Origin: Phycisphaerales bacterium
GTDB taxonomy: Bacteria; Planctomycetota; Phycisphaerae; Phycisphaerales; UBA1924
NCBI GenBank assembly: GCA_016763115.1
Contig: JAESUL010000217.1
Coordinates: 1-8,854 of the forward strand
Direction: 5' to 3'
DNA: 8,854 bases
The number at the start of each line of letters is the position of its first letter. The first letter of the stretch is position 1. The position numbers and the translations under genes are program-made. This document shows positions 1-6,694 of this stretch, piece after piece. Under the pieces are notes generated by a model that did no database searches, was not told the DNA's origin, and saw nothing but the letters and a program-made list of their open reading frames with translations.

Positions 1-235
1 CGCGCCCCTTGGCTGCCGGCTCTGATGCGATCTCGACGCCCGACGCACCGTCGTACAACTTGATGGTCAACTCGCCGACAAAGTCATCGGGCGCCACCAC
101 GACGACCGGGACTCGGCGTCCAACCCCATAGTAGAGCCGCTCTGGAATAAGCTGCCCGAATGCGGACGACCCGAACACCATGATCGCAAGCAGAATCCCA
201 AAGATTGGTCCACCGTATGTCTGTATTGGTTTCAT
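1..235 (-). CDS. Secreted protein of unknown function, N-terminal part (runs off window)
   Basis: An ATG at 235 opens a frame of 78 complete codons that leaves the window at base 1 without a stop. Residues 1-27 look like a Sec signal peptide. There is a short N-terminal region with one Lys, a hydrophobic stretch at about residues 10-24, and a plausible signal peptidase I site after Ala-Phe-Gly (residue 27), before Gln28. The mature part begins with a Tyr/Arg-rich segment and a Val-rich strand (PVVVVAPDDF), then a beta-strand-like stretch with ELTIKLYD, suggesting an exported beta-rich domain. I do not recognise a family. The gene lies downstream of the prepilin on the same strand but is separated from it by a strong terminator, so it probably has its own promoter. 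No clear Shine-Dalgarno sequence precedes the ATG. The start and reading frame rest mainly on the signal peptide. Confidence 0.7.
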   Translation of the reverse strand, partial: MKPIQTYGGPIFGILLAIMVFGSSAFGQLIPERLYYGVGRRVPVVVVAPDDFVGELTIKLYDGASGVEIASEPAAKGR

Positions 236-250
236 GCCAAGAGGGTACGC

Positions 251-281
251 GATAAATCGGGTACCCGCATGAAGAGGTCAA
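251..281 (-). promoter_or_regulatory. Possible promoter of the secreted-protein gene
   Basis: On the minus strand, TTGACC (plus-strand 276-281) matches five of six bases of the sigma-70 -35 box. It is followed after 19 bases by TTTATC (251-256), a poor -10 match. The -35 element overlaps the T-tract of the prepilin terminator. If real, the transcript would have only about 8-10 untranslated bases before the ATG at 235. The weak -10 box and long spacer make this tentative. Confidence 0.22.
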
Positions 282-309
282 AAACGAAAAATCCGGCACG
301 CTGCCGGAT
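280..309 (-). terminator. Rho-independent terminator of the prepilin gene
   Basis: A perfect 8-bp GC-rich stem (ATCCGGCA at 291-298 with TGCCGGAT at 302-309, 3-base loop) is followed, in the minus direction, by TTTTTCGTTTTT. This is a classic intrinsic terminator 39 bases after the prepilin stop codon. It separates the prepilin transcript from the secreted-protein gene. Confidence 0.88.
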
Positions 310-348
310 GTGAACACTCTTTCATATGTGAGACACGACAAGAACGGA

Positions 349-1221
349 TTATCCGTCCTCGGAATCGTCCTTCGGCGAATCATTTCCGCCATCAAGATTC
401 GACCATGCTTCGAGAATGATATTCGAGTTGGACCCTGAGGGTCCGCCGTCGTCGCCACCGCTCCGGAGCAACAAGCTGATGACTTCTTGGGCACCGACCC
501 CTTCGGACCAGGTCACCGAGAGCCCCGCCTGCAAGATATTGAAGCCTTTTTCGTGATTCAGGTCCTCGAACGAACGCAATGAGTCCGTCACGATCGCGGC
601 ATCGCCACGGATACGGAACAACCGCTGCTCGTTGTTGGGTCCAACGCCACGGAACTGGTAGTTCGATACGATCTCGCTTGTACCATCAAGATCCCAAGCA
701 CCCTGGTAGTCTTCTTCGGTGTGGGTAGTTCGCTGACTCGGGCAGTAGTAAATCCCCTCAGCACGGAGGTAATCCATTTGGTAAAGCAATCCGATGCCGT
801 CCCACTGTCCCCAACGACGCGCCTGGTAGCCAGCATCCGCACCTGTACGAATCGTTGTCATCAACTCGGGACGAGGGCCAGCCTGCGCCCGGTTCGGAAG
901 AACCGTTCTCGGCAAGAACACACTCGGAGGCAACAAGTCCTTGTTGTCATTGGAGAACATATTCAACCCAAGACCGATCTGTCTTGTGTTCGATGCACAC
1001 ACCATTTTGCGGGCGGATTCTTGCACCAATGAAATCGAAGGCAGCATCAACGCGATCAGGACACCGATCACCGCAACAGCAACGAGCACCTCGATCACGG
1101 TAAACCCAGCCGCACGAATAGACCGAGCATTGAGCCGCTTGGTATGCTCGGGATTGACCCCAGATTGTCGAGTTTTTATCCGCAAAGTTGACCCATCTTT
1201 GTTTGTCGCACGCCAAAGCAT
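349..1221 (-). CDS. DUF1559-type type II secretion/pilin-like prepilin
   Basis: A 290-residue protein starting at ATG 1221; a TTG three codons upstream is the only nearby alternative. The class III (type IV pilin) signal is clear. A basic leader of about 39 residues ends in Ala-Ala-Gly, and prepilin peptidase would cut before Phe40 (GFTVIEVLVA), with Glu at position +5 (Glu44). A hydrophobic helix spans about residues 40-60. Next comes the family segment with Cys75 and RQIGLGLNMF, then a YYCPSQ motif near residue 160. The C-terminal HEKGFNIL segment (from about residue 223) aligns with the H-X9-DG signature, but the DG is replaced by GL. The last 37 residues or so form a Gly/Ser/Asn/Asp-rich, acidic tail. 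Proteins of this type are thought to be processed at the inner membrane and assembled as pseudopilin-like subunits. The particular role is unknown. It is transcribed divergently from the sigma factor. Confidence 0.92.
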   Translation of the reverse strand: MLWRATNKDGSTLRIKTRQSGVNPEHTKRLNARSIRAAGFTVIEVLVAVAVIGVLIALMLPSISLVQESARKMVCASNTRQIGLGLNMFSNDNKDLLPPSVFLPRTVLPNRAQAGPRPELMTTIRTGADAGYQARRWGQWDGIGLLYQMDYLRAEGIYYCPSQRTTHTEEDYQGAWDLDGTSEIVSNYQFRGVGPNNEQRLFRIRGDAAIVTDSLRSFEDLNHEKGFNILQAGLSVTWSEGVGAQEVISLLLRSGGDDGGPSGSNSNIILEAWSNLDGGNDSPKDDSEDG

Positions 1222-1262
1222 ACGCCCCAATACCTATGCATCGAGGATTTTACCACGCCCGC

Positions 1263-1291
1263 ATGATAGTGGATCTCGGTCGTTCCCACAA
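1263..1291 (-). promoter_or_regulatory. Putative sigma-70 promoter of the prepilin gene
   Basis: Minus strand: TTGTGG (1286-1291), a 17-base spacer, then TATCAT (1263-1268, five of six bases of the -10 consensus). Transcription would start near 1256, leaving a leader of about 35 bases before the ATG at 1221. Spacing and distance are good, but the -35 box is only half matched. Confidence 0.42.
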
Positions 1292-1398
1292 CCCTGATAT
1301 GGGGTTCCAGGCAATCTCTTTTTATAATTTCTCTTGAATAACCTACTATTGCCCGTACATCATTGCGAAATAGGCGAGAGTCTCCAGTTTTTTCCCAC

Positions 1399-1426
1399 TT
1401 GCAGGCATCCTCTCCGCCCTTATACT
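1399..1426 (+). promoter_or_regulatory. Putative sigma-70 promoter of the sigma/anti-sigma operon
   Basis: TTGCAG (1399-1404), a 16-base spacer and TATACT (1421-1426) resemble a housekeeping promoter. Transcription would begin near 1433, giving a leader of about 58 bases. A second possible -10 box, TATAAT, lies at 1323-1328 but lacks a convincing -35 box. I see no clear ECF-type GGAAC -35 motif on the plus strand here, so autoregulation by the encoded sigma factor is not evident. Confidence 0.4.
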
Positions 1427-1490
1427 CGTATAGCACGGTGGCCCATGGAGTTTATTTGGGCTCCGGGCGCACTCGTGGACCCGGTAGAAA

Positions 1491-2153
1491 ATGAATAAGA
1501 ACGATCGAACAAACCCGGACGCTCAGGGAAAGCCGGCCAAGCCCGCCCGACCCGAACCAGCACCATTGCGGGTGAGCGATCTGCGTGAACAGGACAGGAT
1601 TGACTACGAACTCATGCAAGGTGTAGCTGCCAACTCAGAAGCCTCTGTCGCAGAACTCTACGACCGATTCGGATCGTTGGCTTTTCGTATGTCGCTGCAG
1701 TGCATGCCCACGCGGGCCGAAGCAGAAGACGCGGTTCAAGAAATCTTTGTTCGTTTGTGGAAGACCGCCGACCGCTACGACCCACGCAAAGCCGCGTTGG
1801 TGACTTGGGTCATGCTGCTCACCCGTCGGCATCTGGTCGACAAACTCCGTCGCAAGCGTGCACGGATCAAAACCGCGACCCTCGACGATTCGCTTGCTTC
1901 GGGCATCGGTGCCTGGAACGAATCGCAGGTCAGCAAGCGGATGGAACACGACGAGAACTTTGCAGGGCTCATCGAACGGATCGAGACCCTGCCCGAACTC
2001 CAGAAAACAGTCGTTATGCGGGCCTACCTCGGTGGGCAAACGCTGCGGCAGATCGGCGAGGAACTGAATATCCCGCTGGGAACAATCAAATCGGCACTCA
2101 GCCGAGCACTGGTCCGTTTGCGTGAACGAACCGGAGAGGAAGCAAAGCTATGA
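1491..2153 (+). CDS. ECF-family RNA polymerase sigma factor (SigK/RpoE-like)
   Basis: A 220-residue extracytoplasmic-function sigma factor that redirects RNA polymerase to a specific regulon. The first 35 residues or so are a Pro/Ala/Lys-rich extension not needed by the fold. Region 2 spans about residues 51-122: ELYDRFGSLAF (55-65), the core-binding AEDAVQEIFVRLW (78-90), and the promoter -10 recognition helix with Trp106 and TRRHLVDKLRRKR (111-123). A variable linker follows, then region 4 at about 161-213. Its helix-turn-helix (QTLRQIGEELNIPLGTIKS, 183-201) would contact the -35 element. Regions 1.1, 3 and a C-terminal extension are absent, as expected for ECF factors. The ATG has no strong Shine-Dalgarno sequence. 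The gene overlaps the anti-sigma gene by 4 bases (ATGA), so the two are surely co-transcribed and translationally coupled. The signal and targets cannot be told from the sequence. Confidence 0.95.
   Translation: MNKNDRTNPDAQGKPAKPARPEPAPLRVSDLREQDRIDYELMQGVAANSEASVAELYDRFGSLAFRMSLQCMPTRAEAEDAVQEIFVRLWKTADRYDPRKAALVTWVMLLTRRHLVDKLRRKRARIKTATLDDSLASGIGAWNESQVSKRMEHDENFAGLIERIETLPELQKTVVMRAYLGGQTLRQIGEELNIPLGTIKSALSRALVRLRERTGEEAKL
2133..2140 (+). promoter_or_regulatory. Ribosome binding site of the anti-sigma gene
   Basis: GGAGAGGA lies 9 bases before the ATG at 2150, inside the 3' end of the sigma gene. It supports that start codon and suggests near-stoichiometric production of the two proteins. 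Confidence 0.7.
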
Positions 2154-3004
2154 ATACAGACAAACTCTTGGAAATGAACATGCTCTTTGCAGCAGGATTG
2201 CTCGACGATGCCGAGCGTGAAAGCTTCGAAGCCGCCTACGCCGACGCAACACCCGAGGTGCAAGCACACATACGCGACGAATCAAGGCGTATGGCCGACC
2301 TTGGTGATCTTGTACAAAGCGAATCCCCCCGCCCCGAACTCCGCGAGATCATCCTCGCTGCAGTCCGCGCCGCGATGCACGAAAAGGCCAACGACCAACG
2401 CATCGCCACCGAGCGCGCCATTGCCGGAACCATCACCGCCCACGGCGCCAACAGTGCACGCCCCAACTACACCCAGCCCAAACTCACCCGCAGCCCGCGC
2501 GTCCATCGCGTCTGGCGCGGAACATCCATCGGACTGGCCGCCGCGATCGTCGCGATGGTTGTGGTCTCGGTCAATGTCCAGCAGACCTACAACTCCGCCG
2601 GCAAGAACGCCTTCATCGCCAATCTCTATGACGGGTACGGCGGGCAGTTCCTCAACGACACCATGTTCAACCCAAACACCCAACGCGTCGTCCTCGCCAC
2701 CAGCGGCAACGACTCGTCAATGATGGGCGCGTCGGTCTTCTCGAACCCAGATTGGGACTCGGCCCGGCTCATGGTGAAAAATATTCGCCCACAACAGGGC
2801 GATGAAGAGTACCGCCTCGTGGTGCTCGACGCCGAGGGCAACATTGTCCGCGAGGTGACGACCTTCACCTCCACGGGTGAGATCGAATCATTCGATATCC
2901 AGATCAACCTAAACACCGAGACCAGACTCGCAATCTACCAGGGTATGGCCGAGGATATCCTCAACGCCGAGCCGCTCATGACCACCGTTGATTCCGAGAT
3001 GTAA
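2150..3004 (+). CDS. RskA-like membrane anti-sigma factor
   Basis: A 284-residue single-pass membrane protein encoded directly after, and overlapping, the ECF sigma gene. Residues 1-55 resemble the RskA N-terminal sigma-binding domain, with the typical pattern LFAAGLLDDAERESFEAAYA followed by TPEVQAHIRDE. A polar, basic linker (about 80-123) leads to one membrane helix at about 124-145 (GTSIGLAAAIVAMVVVSV). The outer part (146-284) ends in a beta-rich domain resembling the RskA C-terminal domain: a Gln-Gln-Gly-Asp-Glu-Glu-Tyr-Arg-Leu-Val-Val-Leu-Asp segment around 215-227, then GNIVREVTTF and a beta-rich end. The protein has no cysteine, so it is not a zinc anti-sigma (ZAS) factor of the HX3CX2C type. 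By analogy with the SigK/RskA pair it holds the sigma factor inactive at the membrane until regulated proteolysis; that mechanism is inferred. Family resemblance was judged by eye. Confidence 0.85.
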   Translation: MNTDKLLEMNMLFAAGLLDDAERESFEAAYADATPEVQAHIRDESRRMADLGDLVQSESPRPELREIILAAVRAAMHEKANDQRIATERAIAGTITAHGANSARPNYTQPKLTRSPRVHRVWRGTSIGLAAAIVAMVVVSVNVQQTYNSAGKNAFIANLYDGYGGQFLNDTMFNPNTQRVVLATSGNDSSMMGASVFSNPDWDSARLMVKNIRPQQGDEEYRLVVLDAEGNIVREVTTFTSTGEIESFDIQINLNTETRLAIYQGMAEDILNAEPLMTTVDSEM

Positions 3005-3019
3005 ACAAACCATCGAACC

Positions 3020-3053
3020 AAAAAAGAACCGGGCATGTGCCCGGTTCTTTTTC
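3020..3053. terminator. Strong bidirectional Rho-independent terminator
   Basis: A nearly continuous inverted repeat at 3021-3052, with the GC core GAACCGGGCA/TGCCCGGTTC closing on a 2-4 base loop. It is flanked by A6 on the left (3020-3025) and T5 on the right (3048-3052), so it can terminate both strands. It lies 16 bases after the anti-sigma stop codon and about 20 bases beyond the minus-strand stop at 3072, so it serves both convergent genes. Confidence 0.92.
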
Positions 3054-3071
3054 ATATAGACTCTTGAAAAC

Positions 3072-5477
3072 TCAGGTGCCCGGCATCTGCCATTGCGATT
3101 CATCGAGCAGCGGCTCGATCCGCGAGTCACGCTCGAAGCGTGACTTGGCCGCACTCAATCGCGACCATAAAATTCCACCGAACAGCAGTGTCGTCAGCAT
3201 CGAACCACCAAAGACCATGCCCGCCATCTCGAGCCGTTTGTTATCGAGCGGCTCGGTGCCCACGACCACATCGCCGGGGATCATCGAGGTCGCACCGTCT
3301 GAACGACGAGCGCGAGCATTGTTGGCTGCACTCGAAAGCGCGACAGCAAAGGTTTCAAGCACACGCTTGCTCCGCTCGCTGCCCGCACCGCGGTACTCGA
3401 ACTCCACCGTTCCCGGTGTCGCCGAAGAAACATCCAACGACCCACGCATGACATTGCGTAGCTCGCCGGGGATACCAAGCTTGGCGATCCCCCGTCGTTT
3501 CATCCGCTCAGCGGCGAACTCGATAAACTGTGGGTCCTCGGGGAGCGCTTCCATAAAGCCCCCCCATGATTCGAGGTCCGCATCGCTCAGTATCCGATCG
3601 CCGGCGTTGGCGACGATGGTCACCCTCGCCGCGTATTCACCTGGTGTGATCCGCCCGGATGCAAACCAGCTAATCGTCGCTAAAACAAACATCAAAAGCC
3701 CGAGCCCGGCCATCCCGAGGAACACGCCCGACCGGGTTTCACGCTTGGCATACTTCGCCTGCGCCTCGGCGACCGCCTCGTACGCCTCGGCCAACTCCGC
3801 CCGCTTGAGCAGCACCGATTCACACTGATCGTACCGATCACACAACGCATCAGTCGCCAGCCGGATCTTGTCCGAGTTGGCCTTGAGCACGGAGCGGAGC
3901 TTGCCGAGCCGCTGACGCCTCAACGCGTTCCACTCGTCGGCTTCAACGCCCTTGATCTCGTTCCGCTCGGTCTCCAGATCCTCGGTGAGTTGCTTGATGG
4001 TTGCACGCATTGATTTGGCTTGTTCTTCGATCGCTGCGAGTTTCTGCGTGGTTGCCTCGCCCTGCTTGCTCTGCTGGGCTGAATCAGCACGGAGTTTCTG
4101 GTACTTCGCGGCAACCTCTTCGAGTTGCGTGCTCAGCTTCTTGATCTGCACGCCTGATTTCTGCAGACGCTCTTGGATCTGACCAAACTCTTTCTGATCC
4201 AGATCGGCCCGCTTGCCCAGCTCACTCTTGGCCGCGTCGCGATCCTTGACCATCGCATCGAGCGAACTGCGCAGATCGCCTATCTGCTTGTCGAGCCCGG
4301 CGACCTTGGTCCGCTCGGCGGTCAGCTCCTCATCGGCGATCATCCCGACCTCAGAAATCTGGTCGCGCAACTCTTTGATCGTCGCGTTCGCCTTATCGAG
4401 CGCGCCGCTGGTCGGCGCATCGGCGAGCTGACCCTGAACCATTTTCAGGTCCTCGCCCAGGCGTTTGACCTCGGCGTTCGATGCGGCGATCTGCTCGCTG
4501 TACACCCCGGTTTGTTGCTTGGCGCCGTCAAGCTGCTCACGCAGTTCGCCGAGCTTTTCTTGCTCTATCTGCAGCGTTTTCTTGGCCCCGTTGCGGACCT
4601 CGCCAAGCTCCCAGCTCGCTTCTTCGAGCTGGACACGGAGCAACTCGGATTTCTCCTCTAACTCCTTGGCATCAGCGCCCGAATCGGCGAGCTGCTCGAG
4701 CTGCGCACGCAGCCCCTCGTTGACCTTCTGCTCACGCACCATGTGCTCTTTGGCCTGCGCGATCGCATTGGCGAGCGTCTGCTTGGTCTCGTTGAGTTCC
4801 GAATCCAGCGTCCCGGTTTGCTCGGCGAGTTCTTCGAGTGCCTTGGATCGGTTTTTCAGCTCGATCTCACGCCCGCGCAGCTTGCCCTCGGCGTGCTTGA
4901 GATCGTCCTTGACCACCACCAACTCACCGGCTGCGACTTCCTCGCGTGCGAGCTTCTCTATGGCCTGCTCTTCGATCGTGGCCAGTTCTTTTTTCTGGTT
5001 CGAGAGCCCCACCAACTGGTCATCAATCTCGACCAGCCGGGCCTGCACCTGTTCACGCCCCGATTCGACCTTGGTTTCTTTCTTCTCCAATGCCTCGGCC
5101 TGAACCGCGATCTTGGATTCCTGCTGCTCGAGCCCCTGGGCACGCTGAACCAGATTGCATTCACGCTGCTCAAAGTCCTGGCGCATCTCGGCCAGTTCGA
5201 CCTCACGCGATCCCAACTCGGACTCACGCGATTCGAGTTCGTCAGCCAGATCTTCGATCGCCCGTCGGCGCTCGCTGAGATCACTCATCGCTTTGCGGTG
5301 CTCGGCGTGCGCAGTCCGCAGCGCACCAAGCTGCTGCTCGACCCCCTCGATCACACTGAGCACATCGTCCTCGCTCTTGGAGGGCTTGACCTCTGCATCA
5401 CGGCGTGCATCCGCCGAGTTCGCTTTCGGGCGTGCCCGCCGTGCATCCTCGGTGTTGCCTTTGTTGTGTCGATTCAT
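3072..5477 (-). CDS. Large coiled-coil membrane protein with Wzz/GumC-like outer domain
   Basis: An 801-residue protein. ATG 5477 is preferred over an ATG 13 codons upstream because AGGAGAG sits just before it. Residues 1-37 are polar and basic. About 38-577 is predicted coiled coil; residues 81-137 carry an uninterrupted ladder of hydrophobic residues every seventh position (L81, L88, L95, F102, L109, L116, I123, L130, V137). Membrane helix 1 is about 585-607 (FLGMAGLGLLMFVLATISWF) and helix 2 about 751-772. The 140-residue segment between them starts with ITPGEYAARVTIVA and includes PEDPQFIEFAAERMKRRGI. It ends with a Pro-containing stretch (EPLDNKRLEM) before helix 2. This order resembles the core of polysaccharide co-polymerases, but with the coiled coil placed before helix 1, presumably in the cytoplasm. 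The similarity was judged by eye; the function is unknown. Coding potential is certain; function is not. Confidence 0.9.
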   Translation of the reverse strand: MNRHNKGNTEDARRARPKANSADARRDAEVKPSKSEDDVLSVIEGVEQQLGALRTAHAEHRKAMSDLSERRRAIEDLADELESRESELGSREVELAEMRQDFEQRECNLVQRAQGLEQQESKIAVQAEALEKKETKVESGREQVQARLVEIDDQLVGLSNQKKELATIEEQAIEKLAREEVAAGELVVVKDDLKHAEGKLRGREIELKNRSKALEELAEQTGTLDSELNETKQTLANAIAQAKEHMVREQKVNEGLRAQLEQLADSGADAKELEEKSELLRVQLEEASWELGEVRNGAKKTLQIEQEKLGELREQLDGAKQQTGVYSEQIAASNAEVKRLGEDLKMVQGQLADAPTSGALDKANATIKELRDQISEVGMIADEELTAERTKVAGLDKQIGDLRSSLDAMVKDRDAAKSELGKRADLDQKEFGQIQERLQKSGVQIKKLSTQLEEVAAKYQKLRADSAQQSKQGEATTQKLAAIEEQAKSMRATIKQLTEDLETERNEIKGVEADEWNALRRQRLGKLRSVLKANSDKIRLATDALCDRYDQCESVLLKRAELAEAYEAVAEAQAKYAKRETRSGVFLGMAGLGLLMFVLATISWFASGRITPGEYAARVTIVANAGDRILSDADLESWGGFMEALPEDPQFIEFAAERMKRRGIAKLGIPGELRNVMRGSLDVSSATPGTVEFEYRGAGSERSKRVLETFAVALSSAANNARARRSDGATSMIPGDVVVGTEPLDNKRLEMAGMVFGGSMLTTLLFGGILWSRLSAAKSRFERDSRIEPLLDESQWQMPGT

Positions 5478-5777
5478 CGAGCTCTCCTCTCGCCACTGTC
5501 GGGCGGATCGCGGCATTCCCCGTAAAAATCAGGGAATCCACCTCCCTCGTCATCGGCATACTGACAAACTATCTCTATAGACTCACGTGTTGCACCACAA
5601 CAACATGCCCGCCCCCCCCACAACGGGTCGGGCTGTACCGATTCCAACGCCTGACTCTGCATCACGATCTTGTCAATGGACCGATAGCACATACCCAAGG
5701 CTCGCTCGTCCACACAATCGCACGCGATCTTCGATCTTCTCATCGCTTTCCTTGCTCGAACGCTGATAGAGTCGACG
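5478..5777. other. Divergent intergenic region
   Basis: These 300 bases separate the divergent coiled-coil and epimerase genes. Frames crossing them are only continuations of antisense frames, so I see no gene. A weak minus-strand promoter is possible (TTGTTG at 5598-5603, 18-base spacer, TATAGA at 5574-5579) for the coiled-coil gene. A run of eight C (5612-5619) lies within a GCCCG/CGGGC inverted repeat (5607-5611 and 5629-5633). No convincing promoter for the epimerase was found. Confidence 0.5.
5482..5490 (-). promoter_or_regulatory. Ribosome binding site that fixes the coiled-coil gene start
   Basis: Minus strand AGAGGAGAG ends about 4-6 bases before the ATG at 5477. This is one of the few strong Shine-Dalgarno sequences in the window. 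It argues against the in-frame ATG at 5516, which would add 13 residues. Confidence 0.75.
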
Positions 5778-6671
5778 ATGCCCCAAATCACCATGAACGC
5801 TGCCGACTTGACCCTCACCATCGACCCCGATTCGGGCGCACGAATAACCGCCCTCACCCTCACCAACCCCGCAGACAACACCCAAACACCGCTCCTCCAC
5901 CCCAGCGATGACCCCGGCGCGAGCTTTGCCATGGCCCCGTGGAGCGACCGGATCGCCGACGCCCGGTTCCGCTTTGATGGCGCCGAGCACCAACTCCGCG
6001 CCAACCATCCCGATGGCTCGTCCATCCACGGCATCGCCCGCGACCTGCCTTGGACCATCGCGGATCGCTCGCCGATCTCCGCACGACTCACCCTCGATTC
6101 ACGCACAGTCCCCATTGATGCGGCCAGCAGATTCCCATTCGCCTTCGGGTGTGTCCAACGCTTCGAGCTGCACCCCGATGCGCTTACGATTGATCTCTCG
6201 GTGACGAATCTGGACACCAAGCCCTTCCCCGCCGGGTGCGGGCACCACCCCTACTTTCGCCGAACCCTGTTCCACGGTTCCGACCAACTCACCATCGCGG
6301 CACCCGTCACCGGGCAGTACCCCAGCACCCATCAGATCCCCACGGGCCCGCCCATTGACAACGAACTCTGCCAAACTCTCCGCGCGGGCAACTCGTTTAT
6401 TGACACCGAGCACGACACCGTGTTCACCCGCGATGACGGGCCGATCACGCTGCACTGGAACAAGAGCAACATCACCGTCGAGATCGAATGTTCCCAATCA
6501 CTCGGGCACCTCGTGCTGTTTACCCCGCTTGCTGCCCCGTTTGTGTGCGTCGAGCCCACCACCATCGCCAACAACGGGTTCAACGCCGACGATCCGTCCA
6601 AGGCGGGCGTGCAAACTCTGCAACCGGGCGAAACGCTCGACACACGGATGACCCTAAAAATAAAGCGGTAA
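5778..6671 (+). CDS. Aldose 1-epimerase family protein (GalM-like mutarotase)
   Basis: A 297-residue enzyme of the galactose mutarotase superfamily, expected to interconvert alpha and beta anomers of a sugar or sugar phosphate in the cytoplasm. Family landmarks appear in order: a substrate-pocket stretch with APWSDRI (53-59) and a following FRFDG; His84-Gly85 (SIHG), matching the first active-site His; GCGHHPYF (153-160), where His157 matches the general-acid His of GalM; an Asp-containing IDTEHDTVF segment near 208; and FVCVEPTT (255-262), where Glu259 matches the catalytic base. All three catalytic positions are kept. No signal peptide is seen. The start at ATG 5778 has no Shine-Dalgarno sequence; an ATG five codons in is an alternative. 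It stands alone on its strand and converges on lipA with only 21 bases between stop codons. Exact substrate is unknown; it could equally be a YeaD-type hexose-6-phosphate or an uncharacterised member. Confidence 0.9.
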   Translation: MPQITMNAADLTLTIDPDSGARITALTLTNPADNTQTPLLHPSDDPGASFAMAPWSDRIADARFRFDGAEHQLRANHPDGSSIHGIARDLPWTIADRSPISARLTLDSRTVPIDAASRFPFAFGCVQRFELHPDALTIDLSVTNLDTKPFPAGCGHHPYFRRTLFHGSDQLTIAAPVTGQYPSTHQIPTGPPIDNELCQTLRAGNSFIDTEHDTVFTRDDGPITLHWNKSNITVEIECSQSLGHLVLFTPLAAPFVCVEPTTIANNGFNADDPSKAGVQTLQPGETLDTRMTLKIKR

Positions 6672-6694
6672 AAGAAAGATCCATCGAAGGATCT
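6671..6694 (-). terminator. Rho-independent terminator of lipA overlapping its stop codon
   Basis: Minus strand: AGATCC, a 6-base loop (TTCGAT), GGATCT, then TTCTTTT. The stem (6677-6682 with 6689-6694) begins within the lipA TAG stop codon, and the T-rich tail runs into the end of the convergent epimerase gene. A 6-bp stem is short, but position and tail fit. On the plus strand there is no T-run, so it would not terminate the epimerase transcript well. Confidence 0.6.

Noticed and set aside
84..494. Minus-strand frame of 136 codons spanning the prepilin 3' end and the left gene
   Set aside because: It crosses the prepilin stop region and terminator and runs out of frame with the signal-peptide protein. 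Its end is only a shifted reading of that gene.
1176..1436. Minus-strand frame of 86 codons upstream of the prepilin
   Set aside because: It covers both candidate promoters, overlaps the start of the prepilin in another frame, and has no ribosome site or recognisable motif.
4743..5525. Long plus-strand frame (260 codons) opposite the coiled-coil gene
   Set aside because: It is antisense to a certain coding region. The repeated Glu/Gln/Leu codons of the coiled coil leave the other strand free of stops, and the peptide shows no recognisable domain. The same applies to the plus-strand frames at 3037-3828 and 4465-5103.
5474..6220. Minus-strand frame of 248 codons opposite the epimerase and intergenic region
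   Set aside because: It overlaps the epimerase coding region, whose catalytic motifs confirm the other strand, and it would overlap the start of the coiled-coil gene.
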